This document shows positions 1-11,574 of a stretch of DNA of 19,483 nt, piece after piece. The position numbers and the translations under genes were made by a program. Each line of letters opens with the position of its first letter. Positions within the stretch are counted from its first letter, which is position 1. The stretch covers positions 1-19,483 of the forward strand of contig CALBDW010000101.1 of assembly GCA_937927435.1 (NCBI GenBank), in the 5' to 3' direction. The DNA is from an uncultured Bdellovibrionales bacterium (GTDB lineage: Bacteria > Bdellovibrionota > Bdellovibrionia > Bdellovibrionales > JAMPXM01). The notes under the pieces are model-generated. The model saw only the letters and a list, made by a program, of their open reading frames with translations, did no database searches and had not been told where the DNA came from.

Positions 1-3000
1 TCACACGCTGCTTACCTTTCACGTCTTTACCGAAGGTCACATAACCATCGATTTCCGAGATGATCGCAGCCTCTTTCGGCTTACGAGCCTCGAAGAGTTC
101 GGCGACGCGCGGGAGACCACCGGTGATGTCGCGAGTTTTCGACGTTTCACGGTGAAGCTTCGCGATCACGTCACCCGCATGGATCTCTTGGCCTTCACCC
201 ACGAGAAGCTGAGCGCCCACCGGGATGATGCTACGAGCCGGAATATTACGGCCCGGCAACATAACTTGCTGGCCGTTTTCGTCGACGATCAAGACCGTCG
301 GCTTCAAGTCGGCTTGTTTCGACTCGATGATGACCTTCGTCGCGAAGCCGGTCACAGGGTCGACCTGCTCGCTCATGGTCACGCCTTCTTCGATGTCTTG
401 GTAAGCGACGCGGCCCGAAACTTCCGAAATGATCGGGTTCGAATACGGATCCCACTCGGCCAAGACCATGCCTTTTGAGACCGAATCTCCGTCTTTCACA
501 TTGAGGATCGAACCGTAAACGAGCTTGAAGCGCTCACGTTCGCGACCGCTCGAATCGATGAGAACGATCTCACCGTTCCGGTTCATGACCGTGAGTTTGC
601 CGTGACGGTTCGTGACGGTGATGACGTCTTTCAGTCTCACCAAACCGTCGTGGCGAGCCGTGTGGACGGATTGCTCGACCGCACGCGAAGCCGCACCACC
701 CAGGTGGAACGTCCGCATCGTAAGCTGCGTACCCGGTTCACCGATCGACTGAGCCGCAATCGTGCCGACCGCTTCGCCGAGGTTCACCAGAGCTCCGCGA
801 GCCAGGTCGCGGCCGTAGCAGAGAGCGCAGATACCACGGCGGGTCTTACAAGTGAGCGCCGTACGAATCTTAACACTTTCGATACCGAGTTCTTCGATTC
901 GCTTAACTTCGCGCTCGTTGATCTCGCCGTTGGCTGGAACGATGACCTCTTGCGTGTAGGGGTCGACGATCGGATCAAGCGCGACACGACCGAGAATACG
1001 CTCGCCGAGCGGCTGGATAACTTCACCACCCTCGATAAGCGGAGTGATGACGATACCGTCCGTCGTACCGCAGTCGTATTGCGTGATGATCGCGTCTTGC
1101 GCGACGTCGTGCAAACGACGAGTCAAGTAACCCGAGTTCGCCGTCTTCAACGCGGTATCCGCAAGACCCTTACGAGCACCGTGCGTGGAGATGAAGTATT
1201 GCAGAACCGTGAGACCCTCTTTGAAGTTCGCCGTAATCGGTGTTTCGATGATCTCACCCGACGGCTTCGCCAGAAGACCGCGCATCGCCGCAAGCTGACG
1301 GATCTGAGCCGCGGAACCCCGCGCACCCGAGTCCGCCATCACGAAGATCGGGTTGAAGGACATCGACTTCACCTTCTCGCCATTGACGCTGAACTCTTCT
1401 TTCTCGAGTTCGGCCATCATCTCCTTGGCGACCCGGTCGCTCGTTTGCGCCCAGATGTCGACGACCTTGTTGTAACGTTCGCCGTCAGTGATCAAACCTT
1501 CGTCGTATTGCTGTTGGATCTCGGCGACCTGCTTTTCGGCTTCCGCCAACAATTGGGCTTTCGCTTTCGGGATAATCATGTCGTCGATCGAAATCGAAAT
1601 GCCCGCCATCGTCGAATACTTGAAGCCGAGGTCCATCAAGCGGTCAGCGAGAATAACCGTCGCCTTACCGCCAGCCAGACGGAAAGTCGTATCGATCAAG
1701 TTCGCCAACTGTTTCTTCGTCATGACTTGGTTGACCGCGGAGAACGGAACCTCCGACGGGACGATGTCGCTTAGGATCGCGCGGCCCACGCTCGTGTCTT
1801 CAAGCTTGCCGTTGATGCGGACTTTACATGCAGCTTGAAGATCGACCGTTCCGGTCTCGAATGCATACATGACCTCTTGCACCGACGAGAACACACGGCC
1901 CGTTCCTTTGGCTCCCGGGCGGATCCGGGTCATCCAGTAGAGACCGAGGACGATATCCTGAGTCGGGTTGATGATCGGTTTTCCGTGCGCCGGGCTCAGG
2001 ATGTTGTTGGTCGACATCATGAGCACGCGCGCCTCGACCTGCGCTTCGACCGACAATGGAACGTGAACCGCCATTTGGTCGCCGTCGAAGTCGGCGTTGA
2101 ACGCCGTACAAACGAGCGGGTGAAGCTGGATCGCTTTACCTTCGTGGAGCACGGGCTCGAACGCCTGGATACCGAGACGGTGGAGCGTCGGAGCGCGGTT
2201 CAGGAGAACCGGGTGCTCTTTCACGACTTCAGCGAGAATATCCCAAACTTCGACCGTTTCTTGTTCGACCAGCTTCTTCGCTTGCTTAATGGTCGTCGAC
2301 AGCCCGCGCTCTTCGAGCTTGTTGTAAACAAACGGCTTGAAGAGCTCGAGAGCCATCTTCTTCGGAAGACCGCATTGGTGCAGGCGGAGAGTCGGACCGA
2401 CGACGATAACCGAACGTCCCGAATAGTCGACCCGCTTACCCAGAAGGTTTTGACGGAAGCGCCCTTGCTTACCTTTGAGCATATCGCTCAGTGAGCGCAG
2501 CGGGCGTTTGTTCGGGCCGGTGAACGTTTTACCCCGACGGCCGTTGTCGAGAAGCGCGTCGACCGCCTCTTGAAGCATCCGTTTCTCGTTGCGGATGATG
2601 ATATCCGGCGCATTGAGCTCTTGGAGGCGTTTCAAGCGGTTGTTCCGGTTGATGACGCGACGATAGAGATCGTTCAAGTCGGAAGTCGCAAACCGACCGC
2701 CGTCGAGCGGAACGAGAGGACGAAGATCCGGCGGAATCACCGGCAGCGCCTCGAGCATCATCCACTCAGGCTTGTTGATCGAATCTTTGAACGCTTCAAC
2801 GACTTTCAAACGCTTCGTCAGTTTCTTGATTTGAGCTTCGGAGCGGGTCTCCTTCAGCTCCATACGAAGCTTTTTCGAGAGATATTCAGGATCGATTTTA
2901 CGAAGCAGGTCGCGGATCGCCTCGCCGCCCATGCCCGCTTTGAAGTTCGGACCGTACTCGTTGAGGGCGTTTTGATAAGCCTCTTCGCTCAGCACTTGCG

Positions 3001-3469
3001 CCTCTTCAAGCGGCGTCTCCATAGGGTCGATCACGACGTACGCTTCGCAGTACAGGACTTTCTCAACATCTTTCAGCGAAAGGTTGAGAAGGTTCCCGAT
3101 CCGGGACGGAAGCGAACGCAGGAACCAGATGTGGGCCACCGGAGTCGCGAGTTCGATATGCCCAAGACGTTCGCGGCGCACTTTCGACTGCGTGACCTCA
3201 ACGCCACACTTCTCGCAAATGACCCCGCGATACTTCATCCGCTTGTACTTACCGCACAAGCACTCGTAGTCCTTAATGGGCCCAAAGATCTTGGCGCAGA
3301 AAAGACCGTCACGCTCGGGCTTGAAAGTCCGATAATTGATGGTTTCGGGCTTCTTGACTTCACCGTACGACCAGCTGCGGATCATCTCAGGCGAAGCCAA
3401 GGAGACGCGAACCGCATCAAACGACAATGGATCTTTCGGCTTGTCGAAAAAATTAAGCAAGTCTTTCAA
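1..3469 (-). CDS. rpoC: RNA polymerase beta' subunit (partial, C-terminal end missing)
   Basis: Largest catalytic subunit of RNA polymerase. The frame stays open to the left edge, so 1,156 residues are visible and the C-terminal part is cut off. The start is TTG at 3469, with an AAGGAG ribosome site 7 bases upstream; the protein begins KDLLNFFDKPKDP. This start makes the N-terminal numbering match E. coli exactly: zinc-finger cysteines C70, C72, C85 and C88, and the catalytic Mg-binding motif NADFDGD at 458-464 (D460, D462, D464). The second zinc site is intact at C800, C874, C881 and C884, as is the trigger-loop stretch GTQLTMRTFHLGGAA. The roughly 190 visible residues after it look like the trigger-loop insertion of proteobacterial enzymes (inference). 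It follows rpoB after a 149-base gap. The identification is not in doubt. Confidence 0.98.
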   Translation of the reverse strand, partial: MKDLLNFFDKPKDPLSFDAVRVSLASPEMIRSWSYGEVKKPETINYRTFKPERDGLFCAKIFGPIKDYECLCGKYKRMKYRGVICEKCGVEVTQSKVRRERLGHIELATPVAHIWFLRSLPSRIGNLLNLSLKDVEKVLYCEAYVVIDPMETPLEEAQVLSEEAYQNALNEYGPNFKAGMGGEAIRDLLRKIDPEYLSKKLRMELKETRSEAQIKKLTKRLKVVEAFKDSINKPEWMMLEALPVIPPDLRPLVPLDGGRFATSDLNDLYRRVINRNNRLKRLQELNAPDIIIRNEKRMLQEAVDALLDNGRRGKTFTGPNKRPLRSLSDMLKGKQGRFRQNLLGKRVDYSGRSVIVVGPTLRLHQCGLPKKMALELFKPFVYNKLEERGLSTTIKQAKKLVEQETVEVWDILAEVVKEHPVLLNRAPTLHRLGIQAFEPVLHEGKAIQLHPLVCTAFNADFDGDQMAVHVPLSVEAQVEARVLMMSTNNILSPAHGKPIINPTQDIVLGLYWMTRIRPGAKGTGRVFSSVQEVMYAFETGTVDLQAACKVRINGKLEDTSVGRAILSDIVPSEVPFSAVNQVMTKKQLANLIDTTFRLAGGKATVILADRLMDLGFKYSTMAGISISIDDMIIPKAKAQLLAEAEKQVAEIQQQYDEGLITDGERYNKVVDIWAQTSDRVAKEMMAELEKEEFSVNGEKVKSMSFNPIFVMADSGARGSAAQIRQLAAMRGLLAKPSGEIIETPITANFKEGLTVLQYFISTHGARKGLADTALKTANSGYLTRRLHDVAQDAIITQYDCGTTDGIVITPLIEGGEVIQPLGERILGRVALDPIVDPYTQEVIVPANGEINEREVKRIEELGIESVKIRTALTCKTRRGICALCYGRDLARGALVNLGEAVGTIAAQSIGEPGTQLTMRTFHLGGAASRAVEQSVHTARHDGLVRLKDVITVTNRHGKLTVMNRNGEIVLIDSSGRERERFKLVYGSILNVKDGDSVSKGMVLAEWDPYSNPIISEVSGRVAYQDIEEGVTMSEQVDPVTGFATKVIIESKQADLKPTVLIVDENGQQVMLPGRNIPARSIIPVGAQLLVGEGQEIHAGDVIAKLHRETSKTRDITGGLPRVAELFEARKPKEAAIISEIDGYVTFGKDVKGKQRV

Positions 3470-3476
3470 ACTCAGA

Positions 3477-3482
3477 CTCCTT
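3477..3482 (-). promoter_or_regulatory. rpoC ribosome binding site (decides the TTG start)
   Basis: AAGGAG on the minus strand, 7 bases upstream of the TTG at 3469. No ATG or GTG lies between it and the conserved N-terminus. The TTG choice is supported by the spacing and by residue numbering that equals E. coli RpoC. Confidence 0.85.
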
Positions 3483-3576
3483 GTGTAACTAAACTTTCCT
3501 TTACGCCCCGGGGAGAGCCGGCTAAACGCCGTCCATCAACCGGTGCGTTTAAGTTCCAGTTCCCAGGTCCTCAAAG

Positions 3577-3598
3577 GCCTCCACCGGAGGCACGCCTC
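3577..3598 (-). other. rpoB-rpoC spacer hairpin with two possible pairings
   Basis: On the minus strand GCCTCC (3591-3586 is the partner GCCTCC/GGAGGC pair with 3582-3577) forms a perfect 6-base-pair stem with a 3-base loop at 3583-3585. The arm at 3586-3591 can alternatively pair with 3594-3598 (5 base pairs across a 2-base loop, sterically poor). No U-run follows, so it is not an intrinsic terminator. It could be an mRNA processing or pausing element. Its role is inferred. Confidence 0.3.
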
Positions 3599-3618
3599 AA
3601 GGGCGCGCCCACTCACGA

Positions 3619-7761
<4,143 letters not shown>

Positions 7762-7789
7762 TCCCGCTCCTTAAAAATTCGAAGCCACG

Positions 7790-7820
7790 AGCGCGGTCAA
7801 GCACACCACTCGACCGCGCT
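7790..7820 (-). promoter_or_regulatory. rpoB leader hairpin (possible attenuator)
   Basis: Perfect 9-base-pair stem: AGCGCGGTC at 7790-7798 and GACCGCGCT at 7812-7820, with a 13-base loop. On the transcript it lies just upstream of the rpoB ribosome site, and a short T-run (ATTTTT) follows about 10 bases after the stem. The distance is too long for a classic intrinsic terminator, so partial attenuation or pausing is only a possibility. E. coli has an attenuator in the equivalent gap (established knowledge). Confidence 0.4.
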
Positions 7821-7832
7821 GCAAACGACAAA

Positions 7833-7907
7833 TGCGGAAAGCGAACTCGACACCACTTCGTAGGCATAAATCTTGCCTGCCGACCCCGTGTTTCTTCGCC
7901 TTCCGCA
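7833..7907 (-). promoter_or_regulatory. Long stem-loop in the rplL-rpoB spacer (possible RNase III site)
   Basis: The arms at 7833-7845 and 7895-7907 are complementary over 13 positions with a single G-U wobble in the RNA. The 49-base loop contains a smaller stem AGGCA/TGCCT. It starts 25 bases after the rplL stop. A long duplex at this place matches the location of the RNase III processing site between rplL and rpoB in E. coli (established for E. coli, inferred here). Confidence 0.45.
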
Positions 7908-7932
7908 GTAAAATTTCGAAAATACTGTACTA

Positions 7933-8322
7933 TTACTTAATCTGGACTTTTGCGCCAGCTTTTTCGATAGCTTCTTTGATCTTCTCAGCTTCTTCCTTAG
8001 AAACGCCTTCTTTGAGCGTTTTCGGAGCGCCTTCAACAAGATCTTTCGCTTCTTTCAAGCCGAGGCCAGTAACAGCACGGACTTCTTTGATAACGTTGAT
8101 CTTGTTAGCGCCTGCGTCAGCAAGAATGACGTCGAACGTCGTCTTTTCTTCAGCAGCACCAGCGCCCGCAGCGGCACCACCAGCAGCCGGCATAGCCGCA
8201 ACTGCAACAGGAGCAGCAGCCGTAACGCCCCATTTCTCTTCGAGCGTTTTGATAAGTTCAGCCAATTCGATAACCGGCATGTTCGAGAGGTAATTGACAA
8301 CTTCGTCTTTCGTGAGAGCCAT
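7933..8322 (-). CDS. rplL: 50S ribosomal protein L7/L12
   Basis: Stalk protein of the large ribosomal subunit that recruits and activates translational GTPases. It has 129 residues: an N-terminal dimerisation region at about 1-32, an Ala/Gly-rich flexible hinge at about 34-58, and a globular C-terminal domain from about 59 containing the conserved LKEAKDLVEGAPK at 89-101. I place the start at the ATG at 8322, with AGGAG 7 bases upstream (8330-8334) and the usual N-terminus ALTKDEVVNYL. An in-frame ATG at 8349 would add nine non-conserved residues and lies upstream of that ribosome site. It follows rplJ by 101 bases and should be co-regulated through the L10 leader. Confidence 0.97.
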   Translation of the reverse strand: MALTKDEVVNYLSNMPVIELAELIKTLEEKWGVTAAAPVAVAAMPAAGGAAAGAGAAEEKTTFDVILADAGANKINVIKEVRAVTGLGLKEAKDLVEGAPKTLKEGVSKEEAEKIKEAIEKAGAKVQIK

Positions 8323-8423
8323 TTCTAAACTCCTATATTTATTTGCCAAATCGCATCAAATGAATCGCGTTGGCGTTGCTTGGTTAAACTTAGTTTCAAA
8401 AACATCTAAATAATTACGCACTC

Positions 8424-8960
8424 TTACGCTTGAGCTTCGCCGCCCAGCTTGTCTTTTTGAGCAGCCAGAACTCGTACGAAGCCGGCCGGAACCGCGTTGA
8501 GCGTACCGACGAATTTTGCCATCGGTTGCTGCAACAGGCCCAAAAGCTGAGCACGCAAGACTTCTTTGGGAGGAAGGCTTGCGAGAGCTTTGATGCCCTG
8601 CACGTCGAGTTTCTGCCCGTCCATCACTCCGACTTTCAGCTGCAGAAGCTCGACTTCTTTAGCAAAGTCGGTGAGTGCTTTCGCCGATGCCGAAGCATCG
8701 TTGTAAGCGAAGACGACCGCGTTGTTCCCCACAAAGGCTTCTTTCAGGAATTCCGCCTGAGGGTGATCCGCCAGAGCCCGGATCGCGAGCGTGTTCCGGA
8801 CAACTTTCATCTCGGCTTCGACGGGTATGAGCTTCTTACGCAGAGTCGTAACTTGCTCGACATTCATACCCTTGAAGTCGACGAGGAAAGCTGCCTTCGC
8901 CCGGCCGAATTTCTCCGACAAGGACGCGATCTCTTGCGCTTTATCAGCACGAGTGATCAT
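8424..8960 (-). CDS. rplJ: 50S ribosomal protein L10
   Basis: Base of the L7/L12 stalk; it binds 23S rRNA near L11 and carries the L12 dimers on its C-terminal helix. It also represses its own operon by binding the leader RNA. The protein has 178 residues from the ATG at 8960 (MITRADKAQEIA). Visible family marks are KAAFLVDFKGMNVEQVTTLR near the N-terminus, the RNTLAIRAL segment, and an Ala/Leu-rich C-terminal part. A second ATG two codons upstream (8966) directly abuts the AAAGGAGG ribosome site and leaves no spacing, so the inner ATG (6-base spacing) is the better start. It lies between rplA and rplL. Confidence 0.96.
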   Translation of the reverse strand: MITRADKAQEIASLSEKFGRAKAAFLVDFKGMNVEQVTTLRKKLIPVEAEMKVVRNTLAIRALADHPQAEFLKEAFVGNNAVVFAYNDASASAKALTDFAKEVELLQLKVGVMDGQKLDVQGIKALASLPPKEVLRAQLLGLLQQPMAKFVGTLNAVPAGFVRVLAAQKDKLGGEAQA

Positions 8961-8966
8961 AGGCAT

Positions 8967-8974
8967 CCTCCTTT
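8967..8974 (-). promoter_or_regulatory. rplJ ribosome binding site
   Basis: AAAGGAGG on the minus strand ends directly before the ATG at 8966 and 6 bases before the ATG at 8960. The spacing favours the inner start. Confidence 0.8.
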
Positions 8975-9032
8975 CTATAGATTTAACGCTTTGAACTTTT
9001 AAAGGTTCGCAGCGACCTACGCGGATCGAGAT

Positions 9033-9075
9033 CTCCCGGCTACCCGCAGGACGCGGTCACCGAGTGAATCGGGAG
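9033..9075 (-). promoter_or_regulatory. Second stem-loop of the rplJ leader
   Basis: CTCCCG/CGGGAG arms at 9033-9038 and 9070-9075 enclose an inner stem CCGC/GCGG (9044-9047 with 9053-9056). It lies between the L10-binding element and the rplJ ribosome site, so it could transmit L10 binding to translation or transcription. The downstream partner is not resolved. Confidence 0.4.
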
Positions 9076-9102
9076 GATATGCTTACGTACTAAGCCTAAC
9101 CA

Positions 9103-9177
9103 CGCCGATCTCGGTAGGGTGCTCGCTTTACCGCGGCTGATTAAGCGGCCAACCCGCCCCTACTGTCTCTGATCGCG
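9103..9177 (-). promoter_or_regulatory. L10 ribosomal protein leader (autoregulatory mRNA element)
   Basis: This 75-base RNA lies in the 243-base rplA-rplJ gap. The outer stem is formed by 9171-9177 and 9103-9110 (one bulged base). Inside, the transcript reads AGAGACAGTAGGG ... CCCTACCGAGAT, with GTAGGG (9163-9158) pairing with CCCTAC (9119-9114). The GAGACAGUAGG/CCUACCGAGA arrangement is that of the known L10 leader, where an asymmetric internal loop forms a kink-turn bound by the L10-L12 complex. The inner arm holds GCGG/CCGC and CGCTT/AAGCG pairings. Expected effect: excess L10-L12 represses rplJ-rplL. The match is from memory of the family consensus, not from a covariance search. Confidence 0.85.
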
Positions 9178-9203
9178 AGTTTAGTTCCATTACCAATTAA
9201 CGA

Positions 9204-9899
9204 TCAGTCAACGGCCGTTGCAGGATCAACCTTCACGCCCGGACCCATCGTCGACGAAATCGAAATGCTCCTCAGGTAAACACCTTTCGAGCTTGCCGGT
9301 TTCGCCTTCTGAAGCGCACCGATCAACGCGAGGAGGTTCTCGCGTAATTTCTCAGCGCCCATCGATTTCCGACCGATACCCGCATGAACAATGCCGGCTT
9401 TATCCACGCGGAAGTCGAGCTTACCGCGTTTTTCAGCCTTCACTGTTTCCGCGACGTTCATCGTGACCGTTCCGACTTTCGGGTTCGGCATCAAGCCCCG
9501 AGGACCAAGGATTTTCGCAACCTTCGAAACAGTCGCCATCATGTCGGGAGTCGCGATGGCTTTATCGAACTCAAGCCAACCTTCGCTGATCTTCGCCACC
9601 AAATCGTCGGCACCGACATAGTCAGCGCCAGCCTCTTTAGCCTCGGTCTCTTTCGGACCTTTCGCGAAAACCAAAACGCGAACCTGTTTGCCAAGGCCGT
9701 GCGGAAGAGCGACAGCGCCGCGCACTTGCTGGTCAGACTGCTTTGGATCGACACCCAAGCGGACCGCAACGTCGATGCTCTCGTCAAACTTCGCCGTCGC
9801 CGTCTCGAGCACAAGCTTCATAGCCTCGTCGAGGGGATAGCGGACTGTCGAATCAATCTTCTCTTTCAGAGCTTTAAAACGCTTACCTTGCTTAGCCAT
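9204..9899 (-). CDS. rplA: 50S ribosomal protein L1
   Basis: L1-stalk protein of the large subunit, involved in moving deacylated tRNA out of the E site; in many bacteria it also represses the L11 operon through its mRNA. It has 231 residues, the usual length. The family signature ILGPRGLMPNPKVGTVT is at 130-146, with KGPKETEAKEAGADYVG in the second domain. The ATG at 9899 has GAGGTGG upstream, and this ribosome site overlaps the TGA stop of rplK (9908-9910), so the 8-base gap implies translational coupling. Confidence 0.98.
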   Translation of the reverse strand: MAKQGKRFKALKEKIDSTVRYPLDEAMKLVLETATAKFDESIDVAVRLGVDPKQSDQQVRGAVALPHGLGKQVRVLVFAKGPKETEAKEAGADYVGADDLVAKISEGWLEFDKAIATPDMMATVSKVAKILGPRGLMPNPKVGTVTMNVAETVKAEKRGKLDFRVDKAGIVHAGIGRKSMGAEKLRENLLALIGALQKAKPASSKGVYLRSISISSTMGPGVKVDPATAVD

Positions 9900-9907
9900 T
9901 TACCACC

Positions 9908-10333
9908 TCACCCAACGACTTCGACGCCCATGCTACGAGCCGTACCGATAACTTGGCTGATCGCCGACTCAATGCTCGAGCAGTTGAGGTCGGGAAGCTT
10001 GAGCTTCGCAATTTCTTCGACCTGTTTCATTGTGACTTTGCCGACTTTATCCTTCTGCGGCTGCTTCGAACCGCTTTGGATTTTGCAGGCTTGCTTCAAC
10101 AGAACCGACACAGGCGGCGTCTTGGTGATGAAAGTAAACGACCGGTCCTGATAAACAGTGATGATCACGGGGATAATCGTGTCACCCTTGCCCTGAGTGC
10201 GGGCGTTAAACTGTTTACAGAACTCCATGATGTTTACCCCATGCTGGCCGAGCGCCGGTCCAACGGGAGGTGCTGGATTCGCCTTCCCTGCCGGAATCTG
10301 TAACTTGATCATTCCAGTTACTTTTTTAGCCAT
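9908..10333 (-). CDS. rplK: 50S ribosomal protein L11
   Basis: L11 binds the GTPase-associated centre of 23S rRNA and is needed for RelA activation. It has 141 residues, the canonical length. The N-terminal domain shows the proline-rich ANPAPPVGPALGQHGVNI at 18-35, the thiostrepton-contact region. The C-terminal RNA-binding domain contains KVGKVTMKQVEEIAKLKLPDLN and the terminal GTARSMGVEV. The ATG at 10333 has AGGAG 6 bases upstream (10340-10344). It is separated from nusG by 69 bases that hold a stable hairpin. Confidence 0.98.
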   Translation of the reverse strand: MAKKVTGMIKLQIPAGKANPAPPVGPALGQHGVNIMEFCKQFNARTQGKGDTIIPVIITVYQDRSFTFITKTPPVSVLLKQACKIQSGSKQPQKDKVGKVTMKQVEEIAKLKLPDLNCSSIESAISQVIGTARSMGVEVVG

Positions 10334-10378
10334 TTCCCACTCCTACCTAGGGGCTTAAAGTCGTCCTGACCCGATGGA

Positions 10379-10401
10379 GAACAAGTCTTCCCGACTCGTC
10401 C
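10379..10401 (-). promoter_or_regulatory. nusG-rplK spacer hairpin
   Basis: In the RNA, 10401-10393 pairs with 10387-10379 over 9 positions (two G-U wobbles) around a 5-base loop. It starts right after the nusG stop codon and precedes the rplK ribosome site. The L11 leader is the classic target of L1 autoregulation in E. coli, so this could be an L1 site or a processing signal. I cannot identify an L1 consensus with certainty. Confidence 0.35.
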
Positions 10402-10402
10402 T

Positions 10403-10930
10403 TCAACCTTTTTCAACTTGAATGAAATCGAGCTCAACGGGTGTCGGGCGACCAAAAATGCTAACCAGCACTTTGACCTTGCCTTTCTCTTCGTTGATCT
10501 CTTCGACGGTTCCGTTGAAGTTGCTGAACGGACCGTCGATAACTGTGACGCTCTCGCCGACAGAGAATTTGACTTTCGGCTTCGGCTTCTCGGCACCGGT
10601 CGCCATTTGCTGAGTCACGCGAAGAACCTCAGCTTCCGGAACCGGCTGGGGCTTCGATCCGCCGATAAATCCGGTTACTTTAGCGGCCCCCGTCACAAGG
10701 TGCCAAGTTTGTTCGTTCATGACCATTTGAACGAAGATGTAACCGGGGAAGAATTTGCGCGAACGAGTTTGTTTTTGTCCCTTAACAAGCTCAACGACGT
10801 TTTCAGCCGGAATGAGGATATCGCCGAAGAACTCTTCTTTTTTGAGCGACTTGATACGCTCTTCGATCGCAGCCTTCGCGGTGGCTTCACCACCGGTAGC
10901 GACGTTGACTATGTACCATTTCTTTTCCAC
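10403..10930 (-). CDS. nusG: Transcription termination/antitermination factor NusG
   Basis: NusG binds the RNA polymerase clamp through its N-terminal domain and contacts Rho or ribosomal protein S10 through its KOW domain. It has 175 residues with both domains: the NGN domain (about 3-110, with KWYIVNV and RKFFPGYIFVQM) and the KOW domain (about 122-172, with GPFSNFNGTVEEI and VSIFGRPTPVELDF). The start is GTG at 10930; an AGGA ribosome site lies about 6 bases upstream, and no ATG is available before the conserved KKWYIVN. It follows secE by 27 bases, the standard pairing. Confidence 0.97.
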   Translation of the reverse strand: MEKKWYIVNVATGGEATAKAAIEERIKSLKKEEFFGDILIPAENVVELVKGQKQTRSRKFFPGYIFVQMVMNEQTWHLVTGAAKVTGFIGGSKPQPVPEAEVLRVTQQMATGAEKPKPKVKFSVGESVTVIDGPFSNFNGTVEEINEEKGKVKVLVSIFGRPTPVELDFIQVEKG

Positions 10931-10957
10931 GCGATTCCTCTCAGTGTCAGCATGAGG

Positions 10958-11365
10958 TTAGGAGAAAATCCCCATGAAGTTATATTGGAGGAGCGTTTCG
11001 ATGACCTTGGACGAGATAAAATCCATCAGGCCCAGAACGACCCCCGAAATCAGTAGCATCACGCATACCACGATTGTCATCGCGGTCGTATCTTTACGCG
11101 ACGGCCACACGATTTTCCGAAGCTCCGTTACGACGTCTTCGGCCCAAGCGACAACTTTTTTATTGAACTGAAGCGCAAGAAAAGTCAGGAAACCGACGAC
11201 AACCGGCAGACCATGCTGAACGTAGTTCTGAGCGAGGAAACGTCCGAATCCGCCGACGGCTACGGCAGCTAAGGACTCCATCAAGATAAAAACAACCAGC
11301 CCGATCAGAATTCCGAAAGTCATGAAGCTGATCGTGACGATCTTGCTATTCAGGTTGTTTTCCAT
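10958..11365 (-). CDS. secE: Preprotein translocase subunit SecE
   Basis: Membrane subunit of the SecYEG translocon. It has 135 residues with three predicted membrane segments (about 10-28, 52-67 and 95-115), like the three-helix E. coli SecE and unlike the short single-helix form of many bacteria. The signature ELRKIVWPSRKDT is at 81-93, just before the last helix. The open frame extends upstream to 11467, but that extension runs through the tRNA-Trp gene. The ATG at 11365, with GGAG 8 bases upstream (11374-11377), is the realistic start. Confidence 0.95.
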   Translation of the reverse strand: MENNLNSKIVTISFMTFGILIGLVVFILMESLAAVAVGGFGRFLAQNYVQHGLPVVVGFLTFLALQFNKKVVAWAEDVVTELRKIVWPSRKDTTAMTIVVCVMLLISGVVLGLMDFISSKVIETLLQYNFMGIFS

Positions 11366-11386
11366 AGCCGACGCTCCAGCTTTTGA

Positions 11387-11413
11387 CCACGCCTCAAGAA
11401 CCCGAAGGCATGG
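11387..11413 (-). other. Hairpin between tRNA-Trp and secE
   Basis: CCATGCC (11413-11407 on the minus strand) pairs with GGCGTGG (11393-11387) over 7 positions with one G-U wobble and a 13-base loop. It lies 24 bases after the tRNA 3' end and may protect the 5' end of the secE-nusG message after tRNA excision. The role is inferred. Confidence 0.25.
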
Positions 11414-11437
11414 ACGGCGAGTCCCGATTTTAAGAAT

Positions 11438-11513
11438 TGGCAGGGCAGGAGGGACTCGAACCCCCAACCGACGGATTTGGAGTCCGTAACTCTACCGATT
11501 GAGCTACTGCCCT
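11438..11513 (-). tRNA. tRNA-Trp (anticodon CCA)
   Basis: Full cloverleaf: acceptor arm AGGGCAG (11513-11507) with CTGCCCT (11448-11442), anticodon stem ACGGA/TCCGT around the loop CTCCAAA, anticodon at 11478-11480, and a T-arm with GTTCGAGTC. Discriminator G and an encoded 3' CCA (11440-11438). It lies between tuf and secE, a common arrangement in bacteria. Confidence 0.97.
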
Positions 11514-11523
11514 GCACGCCTCG

Positions 11524-11542
11524 GGCGCCCTCTCCGGGCGCC
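11524..11542 (-). other. GC-rich hairpin upstream of tRNA-Trp
   Basis: Perfect 7-base-pair stem GGCGCCC/GGGCGCC (11524-11530 with 11536-11542) and a 5-base loop, 10 bases before the tRNA 5' end. No U-run follows. It may guide processing of the tuf-tRNA transcript (inference). Confidence 0.35.
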
Positions 11543-11574
11543 GCAAGGTAAAACAAAAATCCTCTTTCAAACGA

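Noticed and set aside
8323..8349. Nine-residue extension of L7/L12
   Set aside because: It contains the ribosome site of the internal ATG and is not part of the conserved protein.
11366..11467. 34-residue N-terminal extension of secE
   Set aside because: It would be translated from tRNA-Trp sequence; the ATG at 11365 with GGAG upstream gives a normal SecE.
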